From an uncultured Mediterraneibacter sp. (GTDB lineage: Bacteria; Bacillota; Clostridia; Lachnospirales; Lachnospiraceae): a stretch of 64,000 nucleotides of DNA. A program made the translations under genes and the position numbers. The stretch spans positions 1 to 64,000 of the forward strand of contig CALWTQ010000001.1 of assembly GCA_944384505.1 (NCBI GenBank), read 5' to 3'. The notes beneath the pieces were generated by a model. It did not search any database, was not told where the DNA came from, and saw nothing but the letters and a program-made list of their open reading frames with translations. Below, piece by piece: positions 44,459-52,344 of the stretch; position 1 is the first letter of the stretch, and every line of letters begins with the position of its first letter.

Positions 44459-45283
44459 ATGCCTGAACGAAAATCAAGAATCCTGATCGCAGATGACGAC
44501 AGGGAAATCCGCGACATCCTCACCCTTCTCCTCACCGCAGAGGGCTATGACGTGACCGCCGCCTGCGACGGGCAGGAAGCTGTTTCCCTTGCAGGTGAGG
44601 ATATTGATCTGTATATTCTGGATGTAAATATGCCTGTTATGTCCGGCTTTGCCGCAGCTGCGGAGATCCGAAAGCATTCCTACGCGCCCATGCTGTTTCT
44701 GACCGCCTATTCCGGGGAATCTGACAAGGTGATGGGATTCTCCGTCGGAGCGGACGACTATCTGGTCAAGCCCTTCTCCAACAGTGAGCTTCTCCTGCGG
44801 GTCAGGGCGCATCTGCGGCGGGCACAGCAGTACGCTCCTGCCCAGGCACAGCAGCATACTTCCGCTCAGGGGCAGCAGCATGCTTCCGCTCAGATGCAGC
44901 GGCATACTGTCACTCAAGCAGTAGGGGCCGGTTCGCCCCCGGATCTCTCACCGAACCAGCGCTCCTCCGGTGAAACCGCAGATTCATCAGATGTGATTAT
45001 CTACAAAGATCTTACCTTTGACAAAGATACCCAGTCTGTTCAGAAAGACGGCCGCGTCATTGTCCTCACACACACGGAATACAGGATTCTCGAACTCTTT
45101 CTGACACATCCGAAGAAGATTTTTTCACTGGATAATATTTATCAGAGCGTATGGGAGGAGGACGCTGTAGGCGACAGCACAATCATGGTACATATCAAGA
45201 ATCTAAGAAAAAAGCTGGGGGATGATTCCAGAAATCCGCGGTATATTAAGACCGCCTGGGGAAAGGGGTATTATGTGGACTAA
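44459..45283 (+). CDS. OmpR-family response regulator with repeat-expanded linker
   Basis: A 274-residue regulator. The receiver (residues 1-118) has acidic pocket DDD at 12-14, phosphoacceptor Asp55 in ILDVNMPV and Lys in VKPFSN. The winged-helix DNA-binding domain fills about residues 175-274. The linker is unusually long and rich in Gln, Ala and His because four 24-bp repeats encode AQQHxSAQ-like units (residues 122-153). I chose the ATG at 44459 (AAAGGAGGAATT upstream). Its 3-prime end overlaps the kinase start by 11 nt. Confidence 0.93.
   Translation: MPERKSRILIADDDREIRDILTLLLTAEGYDVTAACDGQEAVSLAGEDIDLYILDVNMPVMSGFAAAAEIRKHSYAPMLFLTAYSGESDKVMGFSVGADDYLVKPFSNSELLLRVRAHLRRAQQYAPAQAQQHTSAQGQQHASAQMQRHTVTQAVGAGSPPDLSPNQRSSGETADSSDVIIYKDLTFDKDTQSVQKDGRVIVLTHTEYRILELFLTHPKKIFSLDNIYQSVWEEDAVGDSTIMVHIKNLRKKLGDDSRNPRYIKTAWGKGYYVD
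44822..44917 (+). repeat. Four in-frame 24-bp tandem repeats
   Basis: Units at 44822-44845, 44846-44869, 44870-44893 and 44894-44917 share the pattern GCAGCAGCATnCTTCCGCTCA. The middle two are closest to each other. They encode a Gln/His/Ala/Ser linker inside the response regulator. Confidence 0.85.
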
Positions 45284-46340
45284 AAAAAGCCGTGGGCGCG
45301 GGCTGGCATCCGTAATCCTTGAATACCTGCTGCTCTCTGTCCTCGTCTCCCTGTTCACCTATCTGTTTCTTTACACTACCGCTGTCTCAATTGGGGAGAA
45401 TTATCTGCTCCACAGAAATATTGTACTGACAGAACTGCAGGGATTGACCTTTCACACATGGATCAGAAGCATATGCGTCATCGCGGCAATTATCATCTTC
45501 ACTGTGCTCTTTCTGTTTATGCTCGGACAGCGTCTCTCATATCTCATCACGATCATGCGCGGGATTGAGATGCTGCAGGAAAATGAGATGAACTATGAGA
45601 TTCCCCTTGAAGGGAATGACGAGCTGACGCAGCTGGCAGAGAGCATCAACTATCTTTCTGCGGCTCAGCGGGAGCTGGCCCGCAGGGAGGCGGAGATGAA
45701 GGATGAACGCGAGGCATGGATCCGTTCTCTCTCTCATGATATCCGCACGCCTCTGACTTCGCTTCTGTCCTACTCGGAATTCATGGCAGAAAAGGAGTCT
45801 TTGACGCAGGAAGAAATGCGGTCATATATTGATCTTGTATATACGAAATCCTGTCAGATCCGTGAGCTTAGCTCACAGCTCATGGAGAGAAAGGACGGGA
45901 ACTGGGAGAATATAGACGATATCCGCTTTCTGCTGGAACAGCTTGCTCAAGAGTGGATGGAAGTTCTGGAGGATCGTTTTGACTGCTCTGCTGACCTGTC
46001 CGGATGCGAGAGTTTCAGCGGAGCGGCTGATATCTATTCCCTTCGGCGCATCCTGGATAACCTGGCCTCCAATGTGGAAAAATACGCCAATCCTTCTGCC
46101 CCTGTCACCCTTGCGGTACAGAGCAGCGGCCGTCAGATCACTCTGACGCAGACCAACCGGCAGAAAGAGTATACCCCCGGCAGTCCTTCGGCAGAAAGCC
46201 ACAACATCGGTCTCTCCAACATCCGCAGCATTGCCGCTCTCTACAATGGAAGTGTCACAATCCTTTCCCCCGGCGGCGAAGCAGACCGGCATCCGGACTT
46301 CCGGATCGAGATCATTCTGAATATCCGGCCATGTCTTTAG
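45273..46340 (+). CDS. Sensor histidine kinase (HAMP-HisKA-HATPase)
   Basis: A 355-residue membrane kinase. Two membrane helices (about residues 12-40 and 66-86) enclose a short external loop. A HAMP-like linker precedes the HisKA helix with His155 in SLSHDIRTPLTSL, and the ATPase domain has N-box RRILDNLASNVEKY. The rest of the ATPase is compact, with an abbreviated G-rich region (NIGLSNIRSIAALY). The start overlaps the regulator by 11 nt, with GAAAGGGG upstream. The short sensor loop suggests sensing at or in the membrane. Confidence 0.9.
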   Translation: MWTKKSRGRGLASVILEYLLLSVLVSLFTYLFLYTTAVSIGENYLLHRNIVLTELQGLTFHTWIRSICVIAAIIIFTVLFLFMLGQRLSYLITIMRGIEMLQENEMNYEIPLEGNDELTQLAESINYLSAAQRELARREAEMKDEREAWIRSLSHDIRTPLTSLLSYSEFMAEKESLTQEEMRSYIDLVYTKSCQIRELSSQLMERKDGNWENIDDIRFLLEQLAQEWMEVLEDRFDCSADLSGCESFSGAADIYSLRRILDNLASNVEKYANPSAPVTLAVQSSGRQITLTQTNRQKEYTPGSPSAESHNIGLSNIRSIAALYNGSVTILSPGGEADRHPDFRIEIILNIRPCL

Positions 46341-46359
46341 AATTCTTCAGAATCACGTA

Positions 46360-46365
46360 TATAAT
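46360..46365 (+). promoter_or_regulatory. -10 box before the small membrane protein gene
   Basis: TATAAT at 46360-46365 has only a weak -35 (TTAGAA, 46337-46342) 17 bp upstream. A short palindrome, GAATTCTTCAGAATC-like, overlaps the spacer. Activation by the adjacent OmpR-type regulator is possible. Confidence 0.4.
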
Positions 46366-46424
46366 CTCTTTAGAACAGCGTGATAAATTAATGGCATAAA
46401 GCAAGATAAAGGAGGAAACAAAAG

Positions 46425-46763
46425 ATGGCTTTAGGAATATTAATGATTTTATTTGTGGGAATGAGTGTGATCAGCATACTGGGGCTGCTGCTTATGTATC
46501 TGCTCAAGGGTGAGAAGGCGAAAGCCGCTGCTTTCTACATTATGGCTGTATGGGGAATGGCAGTTTCCGCCATGAGCGCGGTGAGCCTTCCCGGCAACTA
46601 TACAGGACAGCAGATTCTTGCATGGGGATTCGGATTTCTGAGCGTGGCAGGGCTTCTCGTCCACATAGGTTCCAGGGAGAAGTCCAGGCGAATGGCGGCA
46701 TATCTCCTGGTGACAATTTCTGTGATCGGCGGGATACTGAAAATGTTTGTGTTCACAATGTAA
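46425..46763 (+). CDS. Small four-helix membrane protein of unknown function
   Basis: A 112-residue hydrophobic protein with four predicted helices separated by short loops (charged GEKAKAAA after the first and GSREKSRR before the last). No family was recognised. AAAGGAGG lies upstream of the ATG. It follows the two-component genes by 84 bp and has its own -10-like box, so it could be the output or sensed partner of that system; this is inference from position only. Confidence 0.7.
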   Translation: MALGILMILFVGMSVISILGLLLMYLLKGEKAKAAAFYIMAVWGMAVSAMSAVSLPGNYTGQQILAWGFGFLSVAGLLVHIGSREKSRRMAAYLLVTISVIGGILKMFVFTM

Positions 46764-46779
46764 TTCTCAACACGCAGCA

Positions 46780-46810
46780 GGCGCGGTCTGTCGAAATGAC
46801 ATTCCGCGCC
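46780..46810. terminator. Terminator between convergent genes
   Basis: GGCGCGG (46780-46786) pairs with CCGCGCC (46804-46810), with extra pairing GTC/GAC in the loop. It separates the small membrane protein gene from the end of the exopolysaccharide operon. Confidence 0.75.
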
Positions 46811-46839
46811 GTTTACATTTTATACCCTAATTCCGCTTC

Positions 46840-47673
46840 CTATTCCTCCGCCTCTGCTTCCTTCCCGCTGACGGATTCTCCGCTGTCCTGCTCTGCCTTC
46901 CCCTCATCCGTATGTTCTGAAAGCCGCTTATTTTCAAGACTGCGGTAATGCTCTCCCTCCCAGTAATCATCCAGCCGGACCGGCATGTTGTCAATCAGCT
47001 TCTTTACTCTGAGATTCAGGTTGTAAAGTCCCTGCTGAGCGCCGTCCAGTTCCTTCGCATACTGTTCTATCTTATATTTCGCGGCGAGAAGCTGTATCCC
47101 TTTCTCCTCAAGCTGAGTGTTGATCTTCCGGACGATGATATCTTTCTGCCGTTCTGTTTCCTGCTTTGCTTCCTCCAGCATCTTCTCTGCCTTCACTCTG
47201 CTCTTTTCCTCAATATCTGCGGCGTTTTTCCTCGCTTCCTCCAGAATTCTTGTGACAGTATCATAGTCAAAGAAATCATTCTCCTGATTTTTCTCTGATT
47301 TGTCCCGTTCTTCGCCAGGCTGCTTTCTGAGAGCCTCATACTCTTCATGCTCTTTTCTAAGCTTTATAATCTCCTCTCTGAGTGCCGGAATCTTGCTGTT
47401 CTCCTCCCGGAGCTTTTCCGTCTCTTCCCGCAGATCCGGAATACTGCTGTTCTCTTTTCTGAGCTTTTCGATTTCGCTCTTAAGCTGTTCTGCCTCTTCC
47501 GCTGAGACGCCCGCCTTCTGCTCCCCGATCTGACGCATCAGATCATTCTTTTCCTTCTGGTGAAGCACTTTTATAGAGTCAATCTCGCTTTCCAGATTCT
47601 TAATATATTCTTCTACATCCTCTTTGTTATATCCTCCGAACAGCGCTGTCCGGAACATTCTGTTATCTGCCAT
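46840..47673 (-). CDS. DivIVA-domain coiled-coil protein
   Basis: A 277-residue protein. The N-terminus (RMFRTALFGGYNKEDVEEYIKNLESEI) matches the DivIVA/GpsB membrane-curvature-binding domain, with the FGGY turn. A coiled coil of Glu/Lys heptads follows, with near-repeats of REExxKLRxE, and the tail is acidic. DivIVA proteins gather at poles and septa and recruit partners. It lies only 18 bp after the DUF4832 gene, so it looks like the last gene of the exopolysaccharide operon. AGGGAGGAAGCAG precedes the ATG. Confidence 0.85.
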   Translation of the reverse strand: MADNRMFRTALFGGYNKEDVEEYIKNLESEIDSIKVLHQKEKNDLMRQIGEQKAGVSAEEAEQLKSEIEKLRKENSSIPDLREETEKLREENSKIPALREEIIKLRKEHEEYEALRKQPGEERDKSEKNQENDFFDYDTVTRILEEARKNAADIEEKSRVKAEKMLEEAKQETERQKDIIVRKINTQLEEKGIQLLAAKYKIEQYAKELDGAQQGLYNLNLRVKKLIDNMPVRLDDYWEGEHYRSLENKRLSEHTDEGKAEQDSGESVSGKEAEAEE

Positions 47674-47691
47674 GTCTGCTTCCTCCCTTGT

Positions 47692-49074
47692 CTATTCTTC
47701 ATATGTGTAGATAATCTGTATATCTCCCTTTTTTTCTGTTTCCATTGCCAGCGAAATGTGTTCCTCCTCGTCGGGATCCGTAATCCCGATCCCGATCTGA
47801 TATCCCTGCCTGAACTCATCTGTAAACGGAATACTTGAAACGGTCTCTATCGTATTGCCCGGATAAAGTTCCGACAGGCTGATATCAACTGTTTCCCAGT
47901 ATTTTACTTCTCCCTGCGAATTGTACACATACATTGTCACCGGCCAGTCCCAGTATATGGGCGCCAGTCCCGTATTCTCCCAGGTCATCCGCACATTGAG
48001 TTCCCCGCTGGCAAATGAATACTGCGTACTCATACCGGAAATGTAGTACCGGTACCCCAGCTCCTCTCTTATGGCGCGGGCCGCGCTGCTGTCTTTCAGG
48101 CTTTCCTCCGGGCACTTCGGACCGATAAACGTCATATGGCTTTCCCGGATCATATCCAGTGTATCGGTAAACCTGTCTGTCAGCAGCTCTTCCATTGTAT
48201 ATTCACTGGTAAATTCTCCTCCGACGGGCGCCGTCTTCCAGAAGTCCTGCATCGGCGTGTACTCAATTGCGCTTCCCGCCGTCTCGAAACTTCCCCCGTT
48301 TTCAATCCAGTCCAGCCACTCCCGCGTGTCTTCAGGGGAGCCCGTCATATCATTGTACAGGCCCAGCCCGCCGTCTGACGCCATCACATAGTTCCGGCGC
48401 ATCAGAAGCCGCGCATTGTAGAAGTTATCAGAGTAATCCAGCACATAATCCCAGCATTCCTGCGCATCCGGCAGAGGCAGCACGCCCTCATCCGTATTGG
48501 TGTGCCACTCGCCCCAGTGCCCCAGGCTTCCCAGCTCCACATATGCCACAAAATCATCCTGGTTGCAGTACTGGGCAAGCGCCTCTATTGCCATGCTGTG
48601 GCGCTCTCTGAGATATTCATTCCCATAGTCCGGACAGTACCCCGCCCCATATGAAATATTGTAAAATTCTCCGTCCCGGGTACGCTCATACAGCCACTGC
48701 GGTATATCCATATGCCCTTCTTCCCCCGGAACGTCGCAGAGGAAGCGCAGCACTGCATGCTTATTCTCACTCTTCCACTGTTCGATGTGAAACAGTTCCT
48801 CCAGAGCTTCCGTGTCATACTCTCCCTGGGACGGTTCCCACTCCGCCCATGTAAGCCCTATGTAGACAAGCTGTGAATCCCTGCACTCCTCTGTATTATC
48901 CGCCGGCGGAGCGTAACCTGTCAGCGGATTATTCAGCGGATCGTCCGTCTCGCTGAAGGTCACAGTATTGTTAAGCTGATAGCGGTATGGAACAATATAC
49001 AGGAGAAGGCCGGCACATGCCAGAGTCAGGACAATCAGCATGATATACGGGATCTTCGAGCTTCTTTTCTTCAT
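47692..49074 (-). CDS. DUF4832 glycosidase-like membrane-anchored protein
   Basis: A 460-residue protein with an N-terminal signal anchor (about residues 8-28). The body resembles the DUF4874/DUF4832 pair: a TIM-barrel-like region (YIGLTWAEWEPSQGEYDTE; VAYVELGSLGHWGEWH, with acidic residues in glycosidase-like places) and a beta-sandwich C-terminus (LNVRMTWENTGLAPIYWDWP). Such proteins are found in exopolysaccharide loci, and hydrolase activity is suspected, not proven. It would sit outside the membrane. It lies 34 bp downstream of the DUF4956 gene. Confidence 0.8.
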   Translation of the reverse strand: MKKRSSKIPYIMLIVLTLACAGLLLYIVPYRYQLNNTVTFSETDDPLNNPLTGYAPPADNTEECRDSQLVYIGLTWAEWEPSQGEYDTEALEELFHIEQWKSENKHAVLRFLCDVPGEEGHMDIPQWLYERTRDGEFYNISYGAGYCPDYGNEYLRERHSMAIEALAQYCNQDDFVAYVELGSLGHWGEWHTNTDEGVLPLPDAQECWDYVLDYSDNFYNARLLMRRNYVMASDGGLGLYNDMTGSPEDTREWLDWIENGGSFETAGSAIEYTPMQDFWKTAPVGGEFTSEYTMEELLTDRFTDTLDMIRESHMTFIGPKCPEESLKDSSAARAIREELGYRYYISGMSTQYSFASGELNVRMTWENTGLAPIYWDWPVTMYVYNSQGEVKYWETVDISLSELYPGNTIETVSSIPFTDEFRQGYQIGIGITDPDEEEHISLAMETEKKGDIQIIYTYEE

Positions 49075-49108
49075 ACATTCCTCCTGTCTGTAATATTCGC
49101 TCTGTCTT

Positions 49109-49792
49109 TCAGCCGTGATACTCCCCGTTATACTGGATCAGAGACACATCTCTTACGCCTTCCACGGCCTGGATCTGCTCCATGAATACCGTATTGGAGT
49201 TTTTGCTGATCAGTTCAATTGTCAGTTCTGTTATATCTCCTCTTATTGTCTTAGATTTCAGCTGATGACGCATCTTGTGCAGAATCCTCATGATCTCGTC
49301 CCCCGCCGCGGCAGAATCGTAATGCGCAACCAGGATAAATATCGTTCCCTTTTTCCGCCGGTTGTAGAAGATATGCACCACCAGAACCATAATAATCATT
49401 GTCGCGGCTGCCAGTATATGGAGTCCTGCTCCCAGGGTGATTCCGACGGAGATCGACCAGAACAGGTACAGAAGGTCCATCGGATCCTTTATCGCCGTAC
49501 GGTAACGTACAATAGAAAGCGCACCGACCATACCGAGGGAGATTACGATATTGCTGCTGATCGCCAGGGTCAGCATACAGCTGAGTACCGTCATTCCGGT
49601 CAGGGTAACTGCAAATGAGCTTGAAAAGACGACTCCCCCGTAATAATGCGCGTATATTTTATAAATCAAGATCCCAAGCACCACGGCCAGAATCATTGCG
49701 ATTGAGGCCGTGGTTACAAAGTCGGCGGTAAGCCCCTGGCCGCTCATAAATGATTCCCAGACCGAGTTTTTAAAATAATCTCTTATGTTCAT
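49109..49792 (-). CDS. DUF4956 membrane protein
   Basis: A 227-residue protein with about four membrane helices and a soluble C-terminal domain of about 75 residues resembling a ferredoxin-like fold. The family signature SLGMVGALSIVRYRTAIKDPMDL is intact. DUF4956 genes commonly adjoin VTC-domain and CotH genes, and that trio is complete here. The biochemical role is unknown; a channel or transporter working with the VTC protein is plausible. It overlaps the VTC gene by 4 nt. Confidence 0.9.
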   Translation of the reverse strand: MNIRDYFKNSVWESFMSGQGLTADFVTTASIAMILAVVLGILIYKIYAHYYGGVVFSSSFAVTLTGMTVLSCMLTLAISSNIVISLGMVGALSIVRYRTAIKDPMDLLYLFWSISVGITLGAGLHILAAATMIIMVLVVHIFYNRRKKGTIFILVAHYDSAAAGDEIMRILHKMRHQLKSKTIRGDITELTIELISKNSNTVFMEQIQAVEGVRDVSLIQYNGEYHG

Positions 49793-50544
49793 TGCTTTCT
49801 CCTCCTGTTCGTCTTGGAAATGCCGGCCAGCATATCCGTTCTGTAAAACACTTTTTCATAGCACAGGGTATATTTTGATATTGCGGAGAACTCCTGGCCG
49901 TCCAGCGGGAGCAGTTCTTTGATCATCTCCGGGATCATCTCAGTGAACTTAACCTCCAGCACCATCCGCCCCGGCGCGAGGACATTTTCCGTGGGGAGGA
50001 GAGGGTCAAAAATATCATAATTAAACGCGCCTCCCCGCACATCCCTGTCAAACGTAATTCTCACGTCTCCCTCCCGGCGGATCAGCGGTTCCCTCTCATA
50101 ATCCACTATTACCTTCGGCCTGTAAAGCCTGACCATGCAGTCGTAATAGAATTCCCGGCACAGCTGGTGTTCGCTCTTCAGGAGGAACTCATAATCTCCG
50201 TTCATGATCCTCTCAAATTCTTCCCTTGACAGCGGCGCGGAATCCTTATGGATATAACTTCCGCTCTTTTTCTTTCTCTCCAGGCGGATTCTCTTATCAC
50301 TGTAGTTATAGATCCGCACCCGCCACTTCTGTCTGGATTCGACTCCCATCATTTTCTCTTCATAGGATGAATTCCAATAGTCGTCAAAGTACAGGCTGCG
50401 GATCATATACTGCCCGTTCTGCGCGTTGGAATCTATGTCCATAAACGGCAGAAGCCGCCTTTTCAGAAGTTCCCCTTCCCAGAGAGAAATGTAATATTTC
50501 CATTCGTTTCTGTAAGACTCTCTCTTACGTAAAAATCCCGCCAT
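49789..50544 (-). CDS. VTC-domain (polyphosphate polymerase-like) protein
   Basis: A 251-residue soluble protein with the triphosphate-tunnel fold of the yeast VTC4 catalytic domain. Tunnel residues are visible in RNEWKYYI, SLYFDD, WRVRIYNY, RLERKKK, VDYEREPL and LEVKF. VTC4 makes polyphosphate from ATP, and bacterial members are assumed to be similar. The gene starts 2 bp after the CotH gene and overlaps the DUF4956 gene, so the trio is tightly coupled. It is cytoplasmic. Confidence 0.9.
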   Translation of the reverse strand: MAGFLRKRESYRNEWKYYISLWEGELLKRRLLPFMDIDSNAQNGQYMIRSLYFDDYWNSSYEEKMMGVESRQKWRVRIYNYSDKRIRLERKKKSGSYIHKDSAPLSREEFERIMNGDYEFLLKSEHQLCREFYYDCMVRLYRPKVIVDYEREPLIRREGDVRITFDRDVRGGAFNYDIFDPLLPTENVLAPGRMVLEVKFTEMIPEMIKELLPLDGQEFSAISKYTLCYEKVFYRTDMLAGISKTNRRRKQ

Positions 50545-50546
50545 TG

Positions 50547-52316
50547 TTACTCTCCCTCAGTATACCTGGCCGCAGCGGCCGTCCCGTCATCCAGTACATA
50601 AAAGCACAGCGTGCTGTAGACGTCATTCCCCCACTCTGTGCGGTAATACTCATACGCGTCCTGGCTGACTCCATTGCTTCCCTCTGCCCTGACCCGCACA
50701 AAGTACTGTCCCGCCGGGAGCTCATCTGTCTCGTATCTTGTCTCCGTTGTCTGCGCGTTCACAATACAGTTCTCAAAAGAGTAGTCGGCTGCCGCCTCCA
50801 CCGTGTAGGTAACAGTTCCCCCGTCCTGTACATAAGCCTCTTCCCAGCTCAATACCGTCTTTCCGTTCTCATTGACAGGATCCAGTATGTGGAAGGGCCA
50901 CGCAGATTCCATGCTTTCTTTAAATGCGGCATAGTTATCCGCCGTCTCTGTGGCCATGCTGTCAGAGAGGATCCCATAATTCTCCTCTGACACCCTGGCA
51001 TATGTCTGATCAGGCAGGGCGTATACATATCGTTCTGTCACTTCCCTGTATCTGTCTGTTTTCTCCCGGATATTCTCCTCTGTCAGATAATTCGTCCTGA
51101 GATCTTCCACTGCCATGTCCAGCGCCTGTCTGCAGCTCTCATTCTGAAGAATCCGCCGGAAAAGAACCGTATCCACAAAGGTAAAAATTCCTTTGTTCCA
51201 GGATCTTTCGTAACTGACGTCATTCATGGACTCGTAAGTTTCTTTCAGAATAGCGTCATTATCCCAGGAAATGAAGTACCACTTATCAGATCCCCTTGAA
51301 CTGTACAGGTAATAATTGCCATTCAGCACATCTTTATTCCCCAGCAGAATATGGAATCCCATCCAGTAATAAAGATTGCCGCTGTCAAAGTACCTTGAGA
51401 CTACATCCTCTATATTATTGTCCATATTGTTAACCGCGTCCAGCAGTTCTATAATCTTGTCATGTTCTTCCGAACCGTCTATTTCCAGATATTGTTCAAA
51501 CTTCTCCTGGTCATAATTCTGATCCGTAGCCAGCAGAATACTGTCCGCATGTCTCTGCCAGTCAAAGTTATCTCCTGCCTGGTAAAGCGCTCCTCCACTG
51601 TCGAACCCTCTGTTCCTCAAATAGGTTTTATTGACCTGCTCCACCTGGGTATACAGGCCGTAATCTCTGAAAAGACCATTTTCTCCTTCTGTTTTGTCTT
51701 TCACATACAGATGTACAAACGCTGTTCGTGCACTGAGCATCTGTGGGATCTCCTCCATCAGGGAATAGGCAAGTTTATTTTTAAATCTTACCGGATCAGC
51801 TGAATGTTTATTCAGCGAGATGGTTTTCTGCCCGTTCCAGTCGCCGCTTTTGTCCTTAATCTTGATTCTGTAGCTCTTCTGCTGCCACGTAGAAGCGCTC
51901 CCGCCCCTGAGCTGTACTGTTGCGTTCGCGGTTCTGTCGTTATAACCGAATTCCCCTTCCACCGGTCCGGCCTCGTCCCCGATCTGAAGCACAGCCTCGC
52001 ATTTATACGGTTCAATCCCCTGTTCTTCATAGTATTCCAGCGGATGATTATTTATTTCCGTCCAGGTGTGGTCCGTGCCATCCTCCTCATTGCCCCTGCC
52101 GGCCGTCAGGTACATGGTAATCACTTCTGTATCATTTTCATCCTCATAGAGGGCGGCATTGTCTTCAAGCTGATAGTCCTCACTGCTGTCCCCTGTCGTC
52201 TCATAAGTCTCATCCGGGCTGACAAGATATCCGCTGTCCCCGGAAGGCACCGCGCATCCGCTTAAGCTTCCTGCCAGCAGCATAAGCGACAGCACCCCGG
52301 CTGTTTTTCCTTTCAT
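50547..52316 (-). CDS. CotH-type kinase lipoprotein
   Basis: A 589-residue lipoprotein with lipobox LSGC near residue 19. The body is a CotH kinase-like fold: VQLRGGSASTWQQKSYRIKIK-type beta region, then NKHSADPVRFKNKLAYSL, the GNKDVLNGNYY segment and the metal site FISWDNDA. A fibronectin-like domain lies near the C-terminus. CotH of Bacillus phosphorylates spore-coat proteins. It is a paralogue of the CotH half of the upstream fusion. I chose the ATG at 52316 (AAGGAGGAGAGAG upstream) over the much longer frame that overlaps the preceding gene. Confidence 0.88.
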   Translation of the reverse strand: MKGKTAGVLSLMLLAGSLSGCAVPSGDSGYLVSPDETYETTGDSSEDYQLEDNAALYEDENDTEVITMYLTAGRGNEEDGTDHTWTEINNHPLEYYEEQGIEPYKCEAVLQIGDEAGPVEGEFGYNDRTANATVQLRGGSASTWQQKSYRIKIKDKSGDWNGQKTISLNKHSADPVRFKNKLAYSLMEEIPQMLSARTAFVHLYVKDKTEGENGLFRDYGLYTQVEQVNKTYLRNRGFDSGGALYQAGDNFDWQRHADSILLATDQNYDQEKFEQYLEIDGSEEHDKIIELLDAVNNMDNNIEDVVSRYFDSGNLYYWMGFHILLGNKDVLNGNYYLYSSRGSDKWYFISWDNDAILKETYESMNDVSYERSWNKGIFTFVDTVLFRRILQNESCRQALDMAVEDLRTNYLTEENIREKTDRYREVTERYVYALPDQTYARVSEENYGILSDSMATETADNYAAFKESMESAWPFHILDPVNENGKTVLSWEEAYVQDGGTVTYTVEAAADYSFENCIVNAQTTETRYETDELPAGQYFVRVRAEGSNGVSQDAYEYYRTEWGNDVYSTLCFYVLDDGTAAAARYTEGE

Positions 52317-52344
52317 CTCTCTCCTCCTTGTCTCACTCGGGAGA

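Noticed and set aside
44822..44917. Possible CRISPR array (regular short repeats)
   Set aside because: The units abut with no spacers and lie in frame inside the response-regulator gene.
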